DNA of 64,000 nucleotides, taken from Anthopleura xanthogrammica. Taxonomy: Eukaryota > Cnidaria > Anthozoa > Actiniaria > Actiniidae. The position numbers were made by a program, and so were the translations under genes. The DNA is taken from assembly GCA_964019055.1 (NCBI GenBank), contig OZ025218.1, forward strand, positions 5,931,259-5,995,258, read 5' to 3'. Under the pieces are notes generated by a model that ran no database searches, was not told where the DNA came from, and saw only the letters and a program-made list of their open reading frames with translations. Shown piece by piece: positions 45,484-60,500 of this stretch. Position 1 is the stretch's first letter. Every line of letters starts with the position of its first letter.

Positions 45484-45517
45484 GGCTGCTCTTAGCTGAG
45501 ATTTGAAATACACCCTT

Positions 45518-45532
45518 ATGGAATATCACTAA
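45518..45532 (+). promoter_or_regulatory. Upstream minimal ORF (ATG GAA TAT CAC TAA)
   Basis: Inside the inferred 93-nt leader a five-codon upstream ORF ends 41 nt before the collagen-like start codon. Minimal uORFs of this kind commonly reduce or condition translation of the main frame. The start has a pyrimidine at -3 (CTTATGG), so leaky scanning is likely. Confidence 0.4.
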
Positions 45533-45573
45533 CCTTAGCTCTTAGGACCCGAACTCACAACGCGAACTTCATC

Positions 45574-48500
45574 ATGAAGCAAGTTTACTTATATATATTT
45601 ACAATCCTGGTATTAATTGTTATGGTGTGGGTTAGGCCCATTCAAAGCCGCGGTTCTAAGAGTAAAGGATCGAGGAGCAAAGGCAAGAGTAAATCCGAGG
45701 TAAGCTTGGCCTTTTGAAGTATATTAGTAGTTATCCTCTCGAATGTTGATTGGAGCTGTTTTATGTATGTCGTCTACGTTCGCGCGGTCTATTTTCAAGT
45801 TGTGATGACAATACAACTAGAAGAATCCAATAGTTTTTTAACCTACAACACAGGCGCAAAACACTGCGGCAATGTATTTTCCATCAAGGGTATTTGGATA
45901 GGAATTGTACATTAGGTTTTGTTGTTTTAGTGGAATAACACAACACTAGTGGCCAACATAAGGTCGAAAAATCCATCTACTCAGAATGACATTCTGTCAA
46001 AACTTATAGAAAGTTATATCTTATTGTTTTTCTCCTTGACGTCCACGATAAGGCTGAAACACATGAGTATAAGGTCGATAGCCACAAGAGATCTCGATTA
46101 TTTTTTCTAGAACTGTAAGAGAGGCTTTTAAGATATTAATCAAACACTCTGGTGATATATATGTAGGTGATTTCCTTTTTGAGCCGCGTTTGGACAAGAA
46201 CGGGAAAACGTGGTAGGAAGGCGGCGAAGAAGAAAAAAAAGACAGTTCAAGAATATCATTGATAAAATTCTCGATAAAACACGATATCTTTTCTTCTGTG
46301 GTATATAAGAATGAATCTGCGCACGTCCCCAGCCGTCGTGATGCAACTTTGAATTCTTTTAAAAACACTATGTATAACATATTGCGTAGCATACTGAATA
46401 GAACTGTTATCAATGCTCGAGTATCGAGAGACAGCTCGCGATTGACCTTTTTTCATAATCATTAACAGGCCTATTTGTGGATATGTATTTGGGTTGGACA
46501 ATCGAACACCGACAAAGAAACAAAGAATTGCGTGGTTAAAAGACTGACTGTTCCGTCTTTTTGCTAATTATAATGCCATTTTTGAGGTGACCGTAAATCA
46601 TTCCGACAACTTTTTTAATCTAGCGACAAAGAAAAATTTAGTATTAACAAGCGCAAACGTTAAGGCTTAAAACCTCCGGGTATTGCAAATTTAAACCATT
46701 TATAAAAATTAAATTAAAAAACAGGGAAGGGAAAGGAAATTGCTTAGTAAAAGGTGTTTGTGTATCCTTCGCCAACTCGATTCCGTTGAGGTTTGGACAG
46801 GAATAAGAAGGAAACTTCGACTGTTGTTGTCAAACTCCTCCTTCAGGAAGTTCGAATCTTGGACAAGGCAGGACTTTTAATACTCAAAATCAACTCATGA
46901 CATTTTGAGTGAATTCGGCTGTTGAAGAAAGATCTAAGAAAATAGCTCCAGGAAATTAGCAAAGATAATATGTACATTAGCTGTTCACACACAGCCTCAC
47001 ATTACGGAGATAACGAGTTATCGTCGTTGGATATAATACTTGTCGAGAAACACAGACCAGAGTTAGTGTGACAACTTTGCGCTAGGTTTTCTTACAAACA
47101 CGCGGACTCGTCTAGTTTTCATTGGACATCTCAGGAATATCTTAGATGTTAAATTGCTTTAGTTGACGGATCGAAAACACATTTGAACCTTGATACATTA
47201 ATACATGAAAACTAAAACCACTAGACTGAGAATGGTTTTGCTAAAGTTCTAATTATTAACTATAATTACTGTTAATAGTTGCGCATAAATCATGCTATAA
47301 CTAGTGTTGTTCTAACGCTTGTAGTTACTATTTGGAATACCAAGTTGATAGTTTATATTTAAAGAATTTGATTGAAATATCACCTGTGCGTGCTGTCTGT
47401 CTGTGAAGAGTTGTCAGACCGGGAACCTGAAGCCATGGCGAGTCACAGTGTTATCATAACATACGTGACGCAAAATATGGGAACTTTGAAGTAAAACTGT
47501 GCTTATTTTGAAAAAATTAGGGCCTTGGTAGTCCTGTTTATTCGTAGTTCTTTGGGTCCTGATACTGCGCTATTTAAATCACATACCTTTCGTGTCAAAG
47601 AGTTTTACTACGCGCAATGTAGAAAAAGTCTGTTACTACGGTAGTAGGATTTGACCTAACGTGACAAATAGCGTATATAATGAACAAAAAACCTGTTCTT
47701 TCGAATCAAATACCTTCAGAGCACAATGCCTAAGACTCTAGTACTGAACGACGTAGAATCCGGCCATCAAGCCGATTATAACCTTAAATCTATCTGATTT
47801 TCAAGGGGTTTAAGTTTAAGGCCCATTTCCTTAACTTTACCGCGCGTTCTTCCCTGTTCCGTTATGTATACTCTTTATCAACGCTCAGCAAATAATGCCT
47901 GCCCAGAAATACTTTAACAGTAATCAGGGCAGTTATTCAAAGTCATTAAATGTATTGTTTGTTTTCTTTCCTTCTTAAATAGGATGATTGTGCAATTAAG
48001 CAAGATAGGGATGGATATTACTTTGTCGAATGTGGGGGGACCGGAAGAGCAACATCGAAATCCAATCGCAAGAAGGTAGGGGTTACTAACATAGCAAACC
48101 ACATTGCACTTTAATTAGCTTCTAGTGTCAAGTATGGGAGGGATAATATTCTAATTCGAGAGCTGATGTTTGTAAATATTTGTATCAAGGCCTTGAGTTG
48201 ACATTAATAATAACATCATTCACTAAGGTTTGCTTTCGCGGCTGTACCAGAGAACACACAGCGCGCGCTAATTTTTTCGAGACATGGAGTGTTATAGCCG
48301 CGGTGGTTTTATTACCGTAAACAATTACATTTGATAGAATGGTGCGGTGTGTAGACCGCAGTTCCGTCAGTCTTCTGAGGTAAGGTTTACGATAAGGTTG
48401 GTATATGAGCTGATAAGAAATGGGTTTTTAACTACACCCTCTGATGTTTACAGTCGACTCTCTATGAGCGACCACTCTCATAAGCGACTATCTCCCTCAA

Positions 48501-51500
48501 GGCGCAATTATTACTATCATAAACACTTCTCTTATTGAATTAAGATTACATTGTTGCGCAGTTGTTCCTCCACTTCAGCTAAGAAAAAATAATCGCACAG
48601 ACCCTACTGATGCTGGAAATAAGTTACAACACTTTTAGTTCACTGTTGACACAGGTATCAGTACTCACTGTACTGGTTCTGTGAGCGCGAGTTGTGACTC
48701 TATTGATGCGTTATAAAACCTTAATTAAATTAATATTCTATTATTATCATCATTATCTCAAATTAATTACTGCAGATAAAACTGCTAAATAACTTTCCTT
48801 GGTATTAAGCAGATCTTCTTGTTTCTGTAAGTGATGGAATGATGGTCAATTGGAACTGTTGATCAACAATTTTATTACTTGTAATCACGAAGTACATCTA
48901 AAGCAGTTATAAGTGTGTTTTTATCGCAACCGAGATATAAAGTAAGGAATGTCAGTGTTGGTGGTCTGAGCTCACAAGATTAAAAAAAAACATCAAGTCA
49001 AGCAAGAAAACAAATACAATCACTGCTTTATTTAGGAACGTTAAGTTTATGGAGTCAATCATTTTTAAAAATGTTAATAAGTAAGCCTTGAAGAAGTCCA
49101 CAGGTGACATTGTGAGTATTATTTTCGATACTTATATTTATCTGATATGGAAAACCTTGTCATGTTTTGCTTATCGCTTAGAATAGAACATTCCTTCTAT
49201 TCACGTAGATGATCATATTTTCGCTAGTAAGGTGGGTGGACTGATAGCGATTGTAACGAACGTCAGTCATAACCTGGAATCGTGTTATTGTGACTGTAAG
49301 TAGCCTTTATAGGATAAATACATCTGTTGTAACACAAGGACTGCGTGCAATATGTGGAGTATTATGCAGTGTAGCCATTGCAAAACGATCCTGTAAATGG
49401 ACTCGCAAAGTAATCTCGATACATGCATGGCAATTAATGAATAGATCAATCGTTCGATTATATTTACGCTAGCGCTGTCATGGGCGTAACCATTTTATAG
49501 GAGGGTACACATACCCAATCATAATCTGACGTCATTTCATTTTAAAACAACTTAATTATTTGTAGGGGGTTCTGCTCCTCATGAATCTGCCAATGACAAC
49601 AGAGATCAAGGAAAAGTCGATTAGATCATAGTGGTTCTTTTTAGCGTCTTTTTTTAGCAAAAACCCTTAGTAAAGCCGACCAATATAGTTATTCATTTTA
49701 CTACCTATAGAACGACCACCAGTACCTTCTTTGTGAAAGAGCACGCCGTGTTTTACGAGGGTATAACAGATAAAACATGGAGTCTTATTTCCAATCTGGC
49801 CCTCCATTCCTCAGTGATCAAATTGGAATTTAGAAGTTTGTAAAATTATAACTGTCATCTGTTACTTTCCTTAAATAAATTTCATTCATTTAGTTGATTT
49901 TTGTGTGTGTGTGTGGGGGGGGGGGGGGGGGGGGCAAACAAACCAACAAAAAAAAACACCCAGAAAATTACGAGTAATCAAATAAAAAAAAACTACTTAA
50001 TCTGCGCGCTTGAATAATCACTGGAAATCTGTTGTTCATACGGCGCGCGCTCAGACTAATCGTCTTATCAAATTGAGCGTAGGCTTGTACAAATTAGATT
50101 AAGATGTCCAAACCATGTTTATAATTACAAAGTTCACTATGACTAGCAATGTGGTATTCAGGTGTGTGCAACTGAGTGCAGCTCGTATAACATATTTAGA
50201 CCACCGTTTCGTTCATATTATCCAATGTAAAGTCTTTTAAATCGTAGTCTCGTGAACAAAAACCTCGTAAAAATGAGATTATATCGTCTAGGTAATGTTA
50301 AAGAATATATATTTTTTTATAAATTTCGCGCTAAAAATCTGGTCGGAGGGAGCAATTTATATTATATCACATGCAGAATTGAACGATGGCGGGAAATCTA
50401 GCTCTATTATCATTCACCCGATTTCGTAAAATGATATCCAATCTAAAATCCTGGACGTTGTGCAGAAAAGAGAAATGCTTCGTATACAAATAAGATTATA
50501 TTATGAGCGCCTTAGGCGTATGATATAAGTTAGCTTTGGAAGTTAACTGGAAATGTAGCTTTATTATCTTTCATGTATTTCGTCGAATGATAATATCCAA
50601 TCTAAAATCCTAGGAGTCGTGCTCTCGTGCAGAAAACAAAAATGCCTCGTATAAAAATAAGATTATATCATGACCCTCCAAGGCATTCAAATGGTTGCGA
50701 AGCACAGATTTGAACGGTGACTGGAAATGTAATCCCCTAGGCGTGTTTATCATTCCTTTAGACCACCACTTATCACAGATATATCTACGATACTTATGCT
50801 ATTAATTTGCTTTACATCCATTACTGCGACTATCTATCAAGGGTCGGAGCGCGCATTTCTCAATTGGTTCCTGGTGTGAGGTGCGTGGCAGGTCTAGTTG
50901 GCCGACATTCAAGCTCTCGCTAATAAATCATTTGCGCTGTCAGTAAAAAGACGTACCACTGTTCAAAATAACATACCAAAACAGAGTAGTGATTTCATGT
51001 GCGGTGAGAGTTCATTAATCAGACCACAAATCTCTTTATTATAAGTTCTTAGTTATAGTATACCGCGGTTGATCTTAGGATAGACTCATTTACCCGAAGT
51101 CTGCACGTTATGACTGCATATATTTTGAATACTCTTAGTAATTTTATTCGGTTTGGTTTCTTTTTTTTAACGTTATGTTTGAGGAGATACTACAAGATAG
51201 GTAGAGCATCACGTTTTTTTTCTTCTCGCAAACGGCAGACATGACCATTTTTCATCGTTTCCCTGCATTTCATTTCACCTTTTGCAAACCTTCTCATCAA
51301 AGACAAGTATTCTTTTATTCATCTACCACTTGGAGATGTTTTCGGTTATTTTTCACTCAGTAATTTTGAAGAATTGTTTGTTTGTCATCGGCCGTTTCAC
51401 GTTTTTCGTAACCGAGATGCTTAAAATCTCTACTGACGATAAATATTATGTGAGGCTAAATGGGAAAACGCAAAGAAAAATAAATAGCAAATTTATGGTA

Positions 51501-54500
51501 AAAATTTAGTCACCCACTTGTCATTTCTTGAGTATTATTTCTTTATTTACCTGAGTAATCCCTCGTGCAGCTCACAAGACTAAGGCGGGATCTTTTATAC
51601 CCGATTTACGGAATAGACGAAATATATTCTTATCAAGAAAAATAAGGCAGAATCCTAAAAAATCATAAACACATGCGTAGACTGAATATCCATCATCGAA
51701 TATTACTGGCTTAAACAGAATTAGATAACAGTCCACTAAGCTAGTAAAAACAAGACTATTCAAGTAAAAAAGCCTTAGAGGGTGTTGAATAAAGCCCGAT
51801 ATCACAGGAATGCGGCAAGGAAGGCTCCAGTAGGATTACTGTAGCCTCTAGATCCATCATCAATCGCTATAATGTTGAATTGGAAGGAGGAGACCAAAGT
51901 CAAAAACAGTGACCTGTGTACAAACCGAAACTTTTGAAGCCTGAACGAAGAATACCCTCGGGGACAAACGGGACATCTGGTATACAATCGTTGAAATCGT
52001 ATACAAATATTACCTCAAAGGAGTTTCGACAAGCTGAAAAAGTAGAAATAATTCTAAGGCTTTGATGTAAATTCGACAAAATGAAACATATAGTTCAGCG
52101 ATTTTTACATTTATAAGATTGAGCGTTGATGTCTTGGCTGGCTGTTCTTGCGATAGCCATCACTGATGAGAAATGATGATGTAGAAGACGACTAGATGTA
52201 GACATCACGGAAAATCCGTAAAAGCAGGGCTGTAGCAAATCTGGGGGGCACAAAGTAACCGCGCATTACTTGATCACAAAAAAATGAATATTTAATTCCA
52301 GGAAATAAAATTTAATAAGGAAAACTGGCGGCCCTGAAAAGGAGGGCAGTATGAAACTTAGCTCAAACGATAATTGTGTATCACTTGACAAAGTGAAAGT
52401 AAAATTTTCGTTATTTTCGTTTCATCTGAAGACGGGACTAGTAGGCGTATGTATTTTACATAAAAAGGAAGGTCCAAAGCAAAGAAAATACATTTCATAA
52501 TACATTTCTTAATTTTTTTTTCTCTACGGCGCCAGTGACATTCCTGTAATGCAGTGCACTTTTTCGCGTCAACATATTAGACTCTTTTTAGTCATTCATG
52601 TATTATCAACTAAGAAAAACGATTAAGATGTCTTTTAACGTGATTGAACAGTCAATTAGATAAGCCCTAAAATATAATTCAAGGTATGCCACTACGTGAT
52701 AGTTGTGCACCAATCAAGGATTAGTAAGTGAGCTGTTAAGAGTCGTACTAATTGGCAACATGCTGTCTTAATTTTGAAAGTGCGCTTCAGGAATTCCTTT
52801 ATTGTTTTGTAAATGGATTTGATAATGAAAGGCTTGGCAAAGGTTTTTTATACCACATTTCCGCATTTATTTGCAGTCATTCTTGGCCTTCATTCATTCA
52901 CTTAACTATTCATTGATAACATTTATGTTCGTGTCAACTTTCAGAGTTTAACTATAGTTATAAGAATGTAAGCTTTGTGTATTCATAAGTATCTATTTTG
53001 TAAACTTGAAACTTCTCAATTGAAGAACATATATAGAGGCTGCGCATCTCATAGCTTAAATCCTGGTACACAACGAGGAGCGTCGGTTACAAAAAACATT
53101 TTCTGATTTTTTTCCAGGTAATCTGCCAAGTGAGCAGAATTCTTAATTTTATATTTTATATCAAAGTAAGCAATGCAGAAAAAAATATTTTTTCGATCGT
53201 CCTCTCCCTAAATGACGCGCCTGACTTCGTATAATTCGTACGAGCCTAAAACCAAGTGGTGTCACTAAAACACGATCATACTCCTTGGAGTACGTTCAAT
53301 CGTTGAAGCGCACACTCAGTGTTAAAAGTTTTCAATCTTATATAAAAACACTTGCCGGCTATGAGGATTACTTAAGACACAGCACCCAATTTCAGCAGGT
53401 ATATTGAAAAGTGCATCTCAGTTTTGGAGTTTCATTTTTAGGGGAAAACGTGTGTGCATTTCGTAAAAAACGTTTTTTTTGGGACAAACGAGGTAAATTT
53501 GCTTGGGGCATAACTACTCTAAATAGATATCAAAATTACTGTATAGAAAAAGGGACAGTAGAAAAATCGAGAAGCGTATTACTGAATTGTAGTAAGATGA
53601 ATTCAATATGGAAGGTCGCTCGGAAAACCTTCAATAGGAAATCTTCAATAGGAGATATTGTTTAAAAGGAAGGATAAAAACCAAAGCCCTTAAAGAAATG
53701 ACCAAAAGCAATTCACGTATGAACCGTGGACCGAGCCTGGGGCTTGTGTTACCGTGCCAAGAGAGTACGTTGCTGATATACCGCACTAACTCCGCCTAAA
53801 CACATGCATGGGACATACGCTAAGGAGGAAAGAATGCCGCGGGAGCATTCATTCCATTAACGTTTCCTTCTGGGTTGAAGCCCGCACGCAACGTTGAAAT
53901 TAATATTATTTCTTCAAAACGTAAAAAAAAAAGTGTATGAAACTGACGCTCGTGAAATAAAGAAAGATAGTTCCTGGAAGAACTGGCGCGCACAGGCAAA
54001 AGACGGAACAAAAGTTTTCACAACAAGAAGCCACGTTTTTACAACACTTCTTGCTCGTTTATTCATGCCTTGAGGGAAATTCAGTTCCTTGAATGTTATT
54101 AACGCGCTAAGCGTTCGTACAGAAAGCATCAATTAAAATGTAGGCTTCCACACGTCCGTGAATGAACGATTCTTTGATATCGATACTGACCGCAACCAAG
54201 ACCCCAAATGAAAAACCAATTACACTTATATATACGACGTAAAGTAACTAGCACGGAACATTGATTGCTCGTCATCAGAGCCAGAACAAATTCTTCAGGC
54301 TCGCGCGTGTCTCTCTTTTATCGATATTTACTTATCGGTTGATAAACCAGCAAATTTGAAACCAATCAGAGCTGCTTGAAAAGTATTTAACAATTGTTTG
54401 TGTAATCAAAACAATGTATCTGTTTTTGATTATCGTGACGGTTGGAGTAATTAATGGTTACTTCATGATCACTGCGCGAGTTGAGAATCGATGGTTAAAC

Positions 54501-57500
54501 GATAGCGTCTAAAGGTCTTCGTTATTTCACGGATTTACGTAAGAAAAGCAGATGGAGAATCGGTTACCTAGAGTTTGCCTGCGGTGTATTCTGTTTATAG
54601 TATCACTAAAAAACCAGACGAGAAATTCAAGCACTGATTGAATACGTTGATAAGATTCTTTCGCAGTTTCAGTCTCTACAGGGAATGAATGTTTCAGTAT
54701 TCTTAAGGAAATGTTTGGAATAATGCGTACTCTTAACTCAGCAGGCCTAGTCTAAGGTATTCTTTGCGTGATGTGGAGTTAAGATAACAAAAACGCCGTT
54801 AGAGTTCATGAGTACTGGCTTTTAGGATTTAATCAATATCATGCCCAGTGAGGTGCCAGAGGACTTTAGCACAGTTGTCTGAATAATTAATCATGTTTTA
54901 GTAAGGGTCAACGTATCAATGACATCGAAACATGGTAGCGCCAACATGAAGTTATTGTATTAATACCTTGACGGATAAGAAAACACTGTGCAAGTTGTGA
55001 CTCATTGCTAGGATTGTTCTTGATTTCTTGGGAGATTTTGTGCACGCCATCTCCAAAGAGCTCAATCTGCTCTCCATTTTGTTGTTTACGTAAGAGGATT
55101 TCATGAAAGAATCAAATACATGACGACGCGCATCTGATATATTTTAGTTAGAGGGAAATTGTTTGAACGGATTGTTATCTGCGACGCCAAAACGGTGCGT
55201 ACGTCATGCACGCTATCTAAAAAACCCTATTAAAAGAATTGTGCTATATTTGGAGAATTCTGCAATGACTCCGCATGTGAACTTTAACGTTTTTTGTTTC
55301 TTAGTAACCATGTTGGAGGAATGTATGTCCTCCAGCACATCACATGACTCGTCTTAGATATGATTGAAATTTTTATAGCAACCATGTTGGAGGAATGTAT
55401 GTCCTCCAGCACAGCACATGACTCGTTTTAGATATGATTGAAATTTTTATAGTAACCATGTTGGAGGAATTTATGTCCTCCAGCACAGCACATGACTCGT
55501 CTTAGATATGATTGAAATTTTTATAGCAACCATGTTGGAGGAATGTATGTCCTCCAGCACAGCACATGACTCGTCTTAGATATGATTGAAATTTTTATAG
55601 CAACCATGTTGGAGGAATGTATGTCCTCCAGCACAGCACATGACTCGTCTTAGATATGATTGAAATTTTTATAGTAACCATGTTGGAGGAATGTATGTCC
55701 TCCAGTACGGCACATATGTCTTGACTCGTCTTAGATATGATTAAAATTCTCATAGTAACCATGTTGGAGGAATATATCCTCCAGCAAAGGACGTATGACT
55801 CGTCTTAGATATATTTTGAATTCTCAAAGTAATGAGATTTTTCTATTGTAGTTTTGCGCGCAGATAAAATGCCCATTTTAGGATACTGATATGAACACAG
55901 GAAGCCCAACCAAAGTATTTGCGTAACCTTATACAAAGGAATGTATGTGAATTTGTATATTGTATAGCAATCATTGTAGTTAGCTTACCAATTTTTCCAT
56001 GTGTATTCTTGTTGTTGTTCTTTGTCTCTCGTACGAGATGACGAGATTTGGAGCCAATTCTGGATGTTTAACCTTTTTACGGGCCTTTAAAGAATGTATC
56101 TTGATCTGAAATGGGAAACATTACACTGTTGTCTAATATCTCATTGATTTATGTAATAACTTATTTTAATATTGCACCTTGATTTCACCTGTGTTAGTCT
56201 TGCACTTGATTCTTGATGCACTTGTAACTTGCACTAGCCCTGCACTAGCCATAACTGTTGACTGTATAGCACACCACACCCGTGTCGAGCACAAAATAAT
56301 CAAGTATTAATCACGAAATTATATCCGTCCTTCTAATTTAAGACGATGTGCACAAACTGGTCACGTGATCTTATTCCGCCATGATGGAACTGAGTGTTCA
56401 ATACACCTTTTCTGAGATAGTGAATATGGTGCATTTTGTTTTAGCTTGGGTACAATCAATTTTGTTTAGAGCAGATTTCGTATGAGTGTGAAAAGTAAAT
56501 GCACGGTTACGGCGCGGCGCGGGTACGTACGGCACCGAATGTCGATTTTAATTTTACACCAGCTCTGACATGGTCACGGCAAGACGCGGTCCGTGCCACT
56601 TTCTCACAGTCATATGAAAACTGCTCTATCCTACCTTATGTATGTGATGTTGACTCGTACCCAAACTAGACCAGAATGCACCATGTTTGACGAACTCAGA
56701 ATAGGCCTTCATTATCGTTTTATTTACTAGTGTCAATTCAAAATGGTGGACACAACCACAACCGCACATCCTTCACTTAATTAATTTCAGTAGTCTACGT
56801 TTATGCACATTTCACATTTTTAATCTACACCCAATCTTTTTACCCTGCTGTGGATTTTAACCATGTGGTAACATAATATGCCACAATGAAAGAAAGAAAG
56901 TGTGAGAACAAGATTTTTTTGTGATATTAAAAAATGGGATTTGGCAGTGTCATTTGTGTTTTCACCATTAGAGTCTTTGTCCACTGAATCCAAATTGGTC
57001 GAAATGTTTTTCCATTTTAGACCACGTGTCATTCTCTGAAGAATAAGAATCTTTGTTTGAGTTGTATTCATATTCATGTGTCTTTTTATGCACAACCGTT
57101 AAACAAAGAAATGATACTCTAGGGAATGACATGTTGACTGAAATAGGGAAAACATTACGCCCAAGCTAAAGAGTTCAAGTACTCTGTCTGTATTGGATTT
57201 GGTGAGCCTTGCATGTGATACAATGAAGTATTTCTAACGTCCTAGTTTCACAGTAACTCGATTAAGGATGATAATCGAAAGTTATGAGTTAACAACCAAT
57301 CGATGGAACCTTTCACGGTTACTTATATAAAACCCTTCCACAAATATATAAGAAAGAATCAAAAAATACATAAATTTGTATACTGATCTGAAAAAAACGC
57401 CTTACTATCTAAAAATATTCAAGTAAATTTACTTGGATATTTTTAGATGCAAACACGAAGAAAAGCATGACCAGGGTTCCCACTCATCTGGAAAAATAAA

Positions 57501-60500
57501 ATTCCCTGACTTTTCCCTGACATTTTCCTGACCAAAAACCATTTTTCACTGACCACACTAGCTGGGCACTTATCTAGAAAAAAATCTATTCATAAGGTAG
57601 TTCAACCAAAGGAAGCCGAACTAAGAATTCCGAATTTAAAACCATTTCAGTTGTAAAAGCTGACAGAAATTCCCTGACTTTTCACTGACTTTTCACTGAC
57701 TTTTCACTGACTTTTCACTGACTTTTGGGTAAATTGCAAAAATTCACTGACCAAAATCAAAATTGACTGACTTTTCCCTGACCGTGGGAACCCTGATGAC
57801 TCTTGGTTCAAAAATATGCGCACGCTCAACGAAAATTAACAACGAACCACAATCTTGTATTAAAATAAATAGATATGATTAACTTCACCTTCACCTATCT
57901 ACTTCACGCCAGCTGGCATACAATGCCTTAGAAATAATTATATGTTGTAGTAAATAGATCAAGGCTATGCAAGTTACATGTGCGCGGTCAAATGGTCGGT
58001 CGGATTTATCGGTCGGTTTATACAGTTCGAGTGCCAGACTAAGTCACAGGTGAAAGCAGGTAGCCTGCAAAAACCTTTGATCTGTTTATTACACAGAAAC
58101 TATCAGACACTATCAGTGCAATAAGAGGTTTCGATGAAAACGATCGAATGAACGATGAAAAGGTAACGAAGGTAAGATAGTAAGGTGGAAGCAAACGGGC
58201 GACATACGTGTTTTTTTAACGTGCGCGTGCAATAAGTAAGAGAAATTACTCGCCGTATGAGTCTCCTGTAGCTCATTGGTAGAGCATCCGACCATCTGGG
58301 GCTCAAAACTTTTTTCCGAGGTCCTTGATTGTGTATGTATATTTCTTTCCTTCTTGAATTACTTCGAGTTATTGCTAGATAGTGAAAGCCAGACTAAGAA
58401 AATCTGTTACAATCCACGAGTGTAGTATTTGCACCAACAATAGATAACAGGACAAGATGCGCAGGGGCGTAAATCCTGGCTACGCCCCTGATGCGAATAA
58501 TAAACGGATGAAGCGTGGGTAGATGGATGAATGGATGGAGGGAGGGAGGGAGGGAGGGAGGGAGGGAGGGAGGGAGGGAGGGAGGGAGGGACGGATGGAT
58601 GGACGGATGGACGGATAGGATATGTTGTAATCGATGGATGGAAGGAGGATGGATGGATGCATGGATGGATGGATGAACGGAATTAGAATGAAGAGGAAAA
58701 TATTTGCTCATGTACTTTCAATGTTTATGTTTATTTCCAGAAATGTTCTTGTGATCGTGGCAAGAAAGGTTCTCGTGGAAGCAAAGGAAAACCTGGTCCA
58801 AAAGGAAAAACAGGCAGAAGGGGAGCAACAGGACCACCAGTAAGTTGAACAAATGAAACACATTACGACAATCTATAGAATGTTTTCTAATTTACCATGG
58901 TTTGCGTCATCACATTGTTAAAAAAAATCTTGCGGATTCACCAACTAGGAGGAAAGTGAATCTGTTAACAAAAGCAAAACGAACTGACAGAATTGAAAAC
59001 CTACTTGAACAAGGATCAAAAAACGTGCCATGCGCCAGTGATAACAGAATTGCCGTGGTATTTACCACAGACAATATACCAATCAGGAAGCGAAATTTCG
59101 TTATGATAAAAATAGAGGTATAGAATTTCTTATTGTGGCAGAAGTATTATGGTGGTACATGTAGATCTTTAAAAAAAAACAGGAAAATCAAGTAAATAAA
59201 AAGAAAACTTAACATCGTCTAAAAGGATTAGAACTATAATGACGTTTCGGACTTCAACCCTTCGTCGGAGTAAAAGAGAATACATACAAAACAGGAACAA
59301 TGATATGCCAATAAATTAACCCTAAGTACTACGTACTCTGTATAATTAGACGGTACTAAGAATGGGGTAAGGTCAAGGCACAGGAACAAGTATCGCGGCA
59401 ATATGAGCTAAAATGGTGTGCAGAGAACGATAAAACTCACCCACTCAAGTCCTTTTATTATCTTAATACATTTCCTGTCTTATCGTAGTATACTTGTACA
59501 ATAACGCACATAATGGTTCAGTATTCTATTTTTCGAGTGATTTATTGATAACCGAGTAAGACCACACAAGACCCTCTCTTGAAGTATAAAAACCACAGGA
59601 AGCCCAATTGCGAGCCACTACTACATGTCTAAAATTACAACAGAAGCCGAAAATTTGAAAAACTCTTTGTACCAATTTAAGATCAGTTTTAACCAATTTT
59701 TTTAGTCTTATATGAACAAAGATCGCTCTATCAGCAAAGTCAATTTAATTTGGTATTTTTTTAATAAAGCTATTTTTATATCGTCTAATAATAGTATTAT
59801 TCGGCATTGTTTTTTATCGATAATGGCAGGTCAAAAGTCATTGTTTTCGTGATATTCGATGGGATGGGCTCATTTGGTCTGGATATTAACGATCAGCAAT
59901 GATAATTTATAAAATAACTTTGATATTACGCGCGCTCTGATTGGTCAAAAAGCCATGTTTTATGAGAGCATAATACATGCTCACGTCATTTTTTTCTCTC
60001 TCGAAACTGCTTCTTAAAAGCATTTGAGCGCTAGTTATTTTATAAAAGCAATAAAAAACAGTTTTCCGTGTATTATACTCTGATAAAGACACTTGGGATG
60101 TGGAGAGAACACTTGAGAAGCTGGAAACCACTCCGCTACACGTCGTGGTTTCCTACGCTTCTCTCGTGTTCTCTCCACATCCCGCGTGTCTTTATCAGAG
60201 TATAATACACGGAAAACTGTTTTTTATTCCTTAAATAATGTTTATTTACAATCAAATATTGGGTATTATCATGAAGTACATCTGTTCAATGACTTCAGTG
60301 GCAGGTACTGCTCACTCACATAAGATAGGGATAGTAAGCCATTGTTTTGTTACTTTATATATTTCTTTGACCTCATCTAAGGTCACCAACACTCCCGAGT
60401 TTTTTATACTCAGTGTCAGCCTCAATAGCATGCAATATATTCTCCCATGGGGTACTCCCTATGATGAACTATAGGGGGATGCCTTGCCCAAAAAGGGTAC

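Noticed and set aside
58258..58312. Functional tRNA gene
   Set aside because: Only the D-arm and part of the anticodon arm are present; no T-arm or terminator.
58394..58711. Pro/Ser-rich 105-codon frame
   Set aside because: Made by the GGAG/GGAT microsatellite on the opposite strand.
58902..59118. 73-codon frame after collagen-like exon 3, protein-like in texture, ending at GAG/GTATAG
   Set aside because: Begins with TTG, no polypyrimidine acceptor, and would break the phase-0 collagen pattern.
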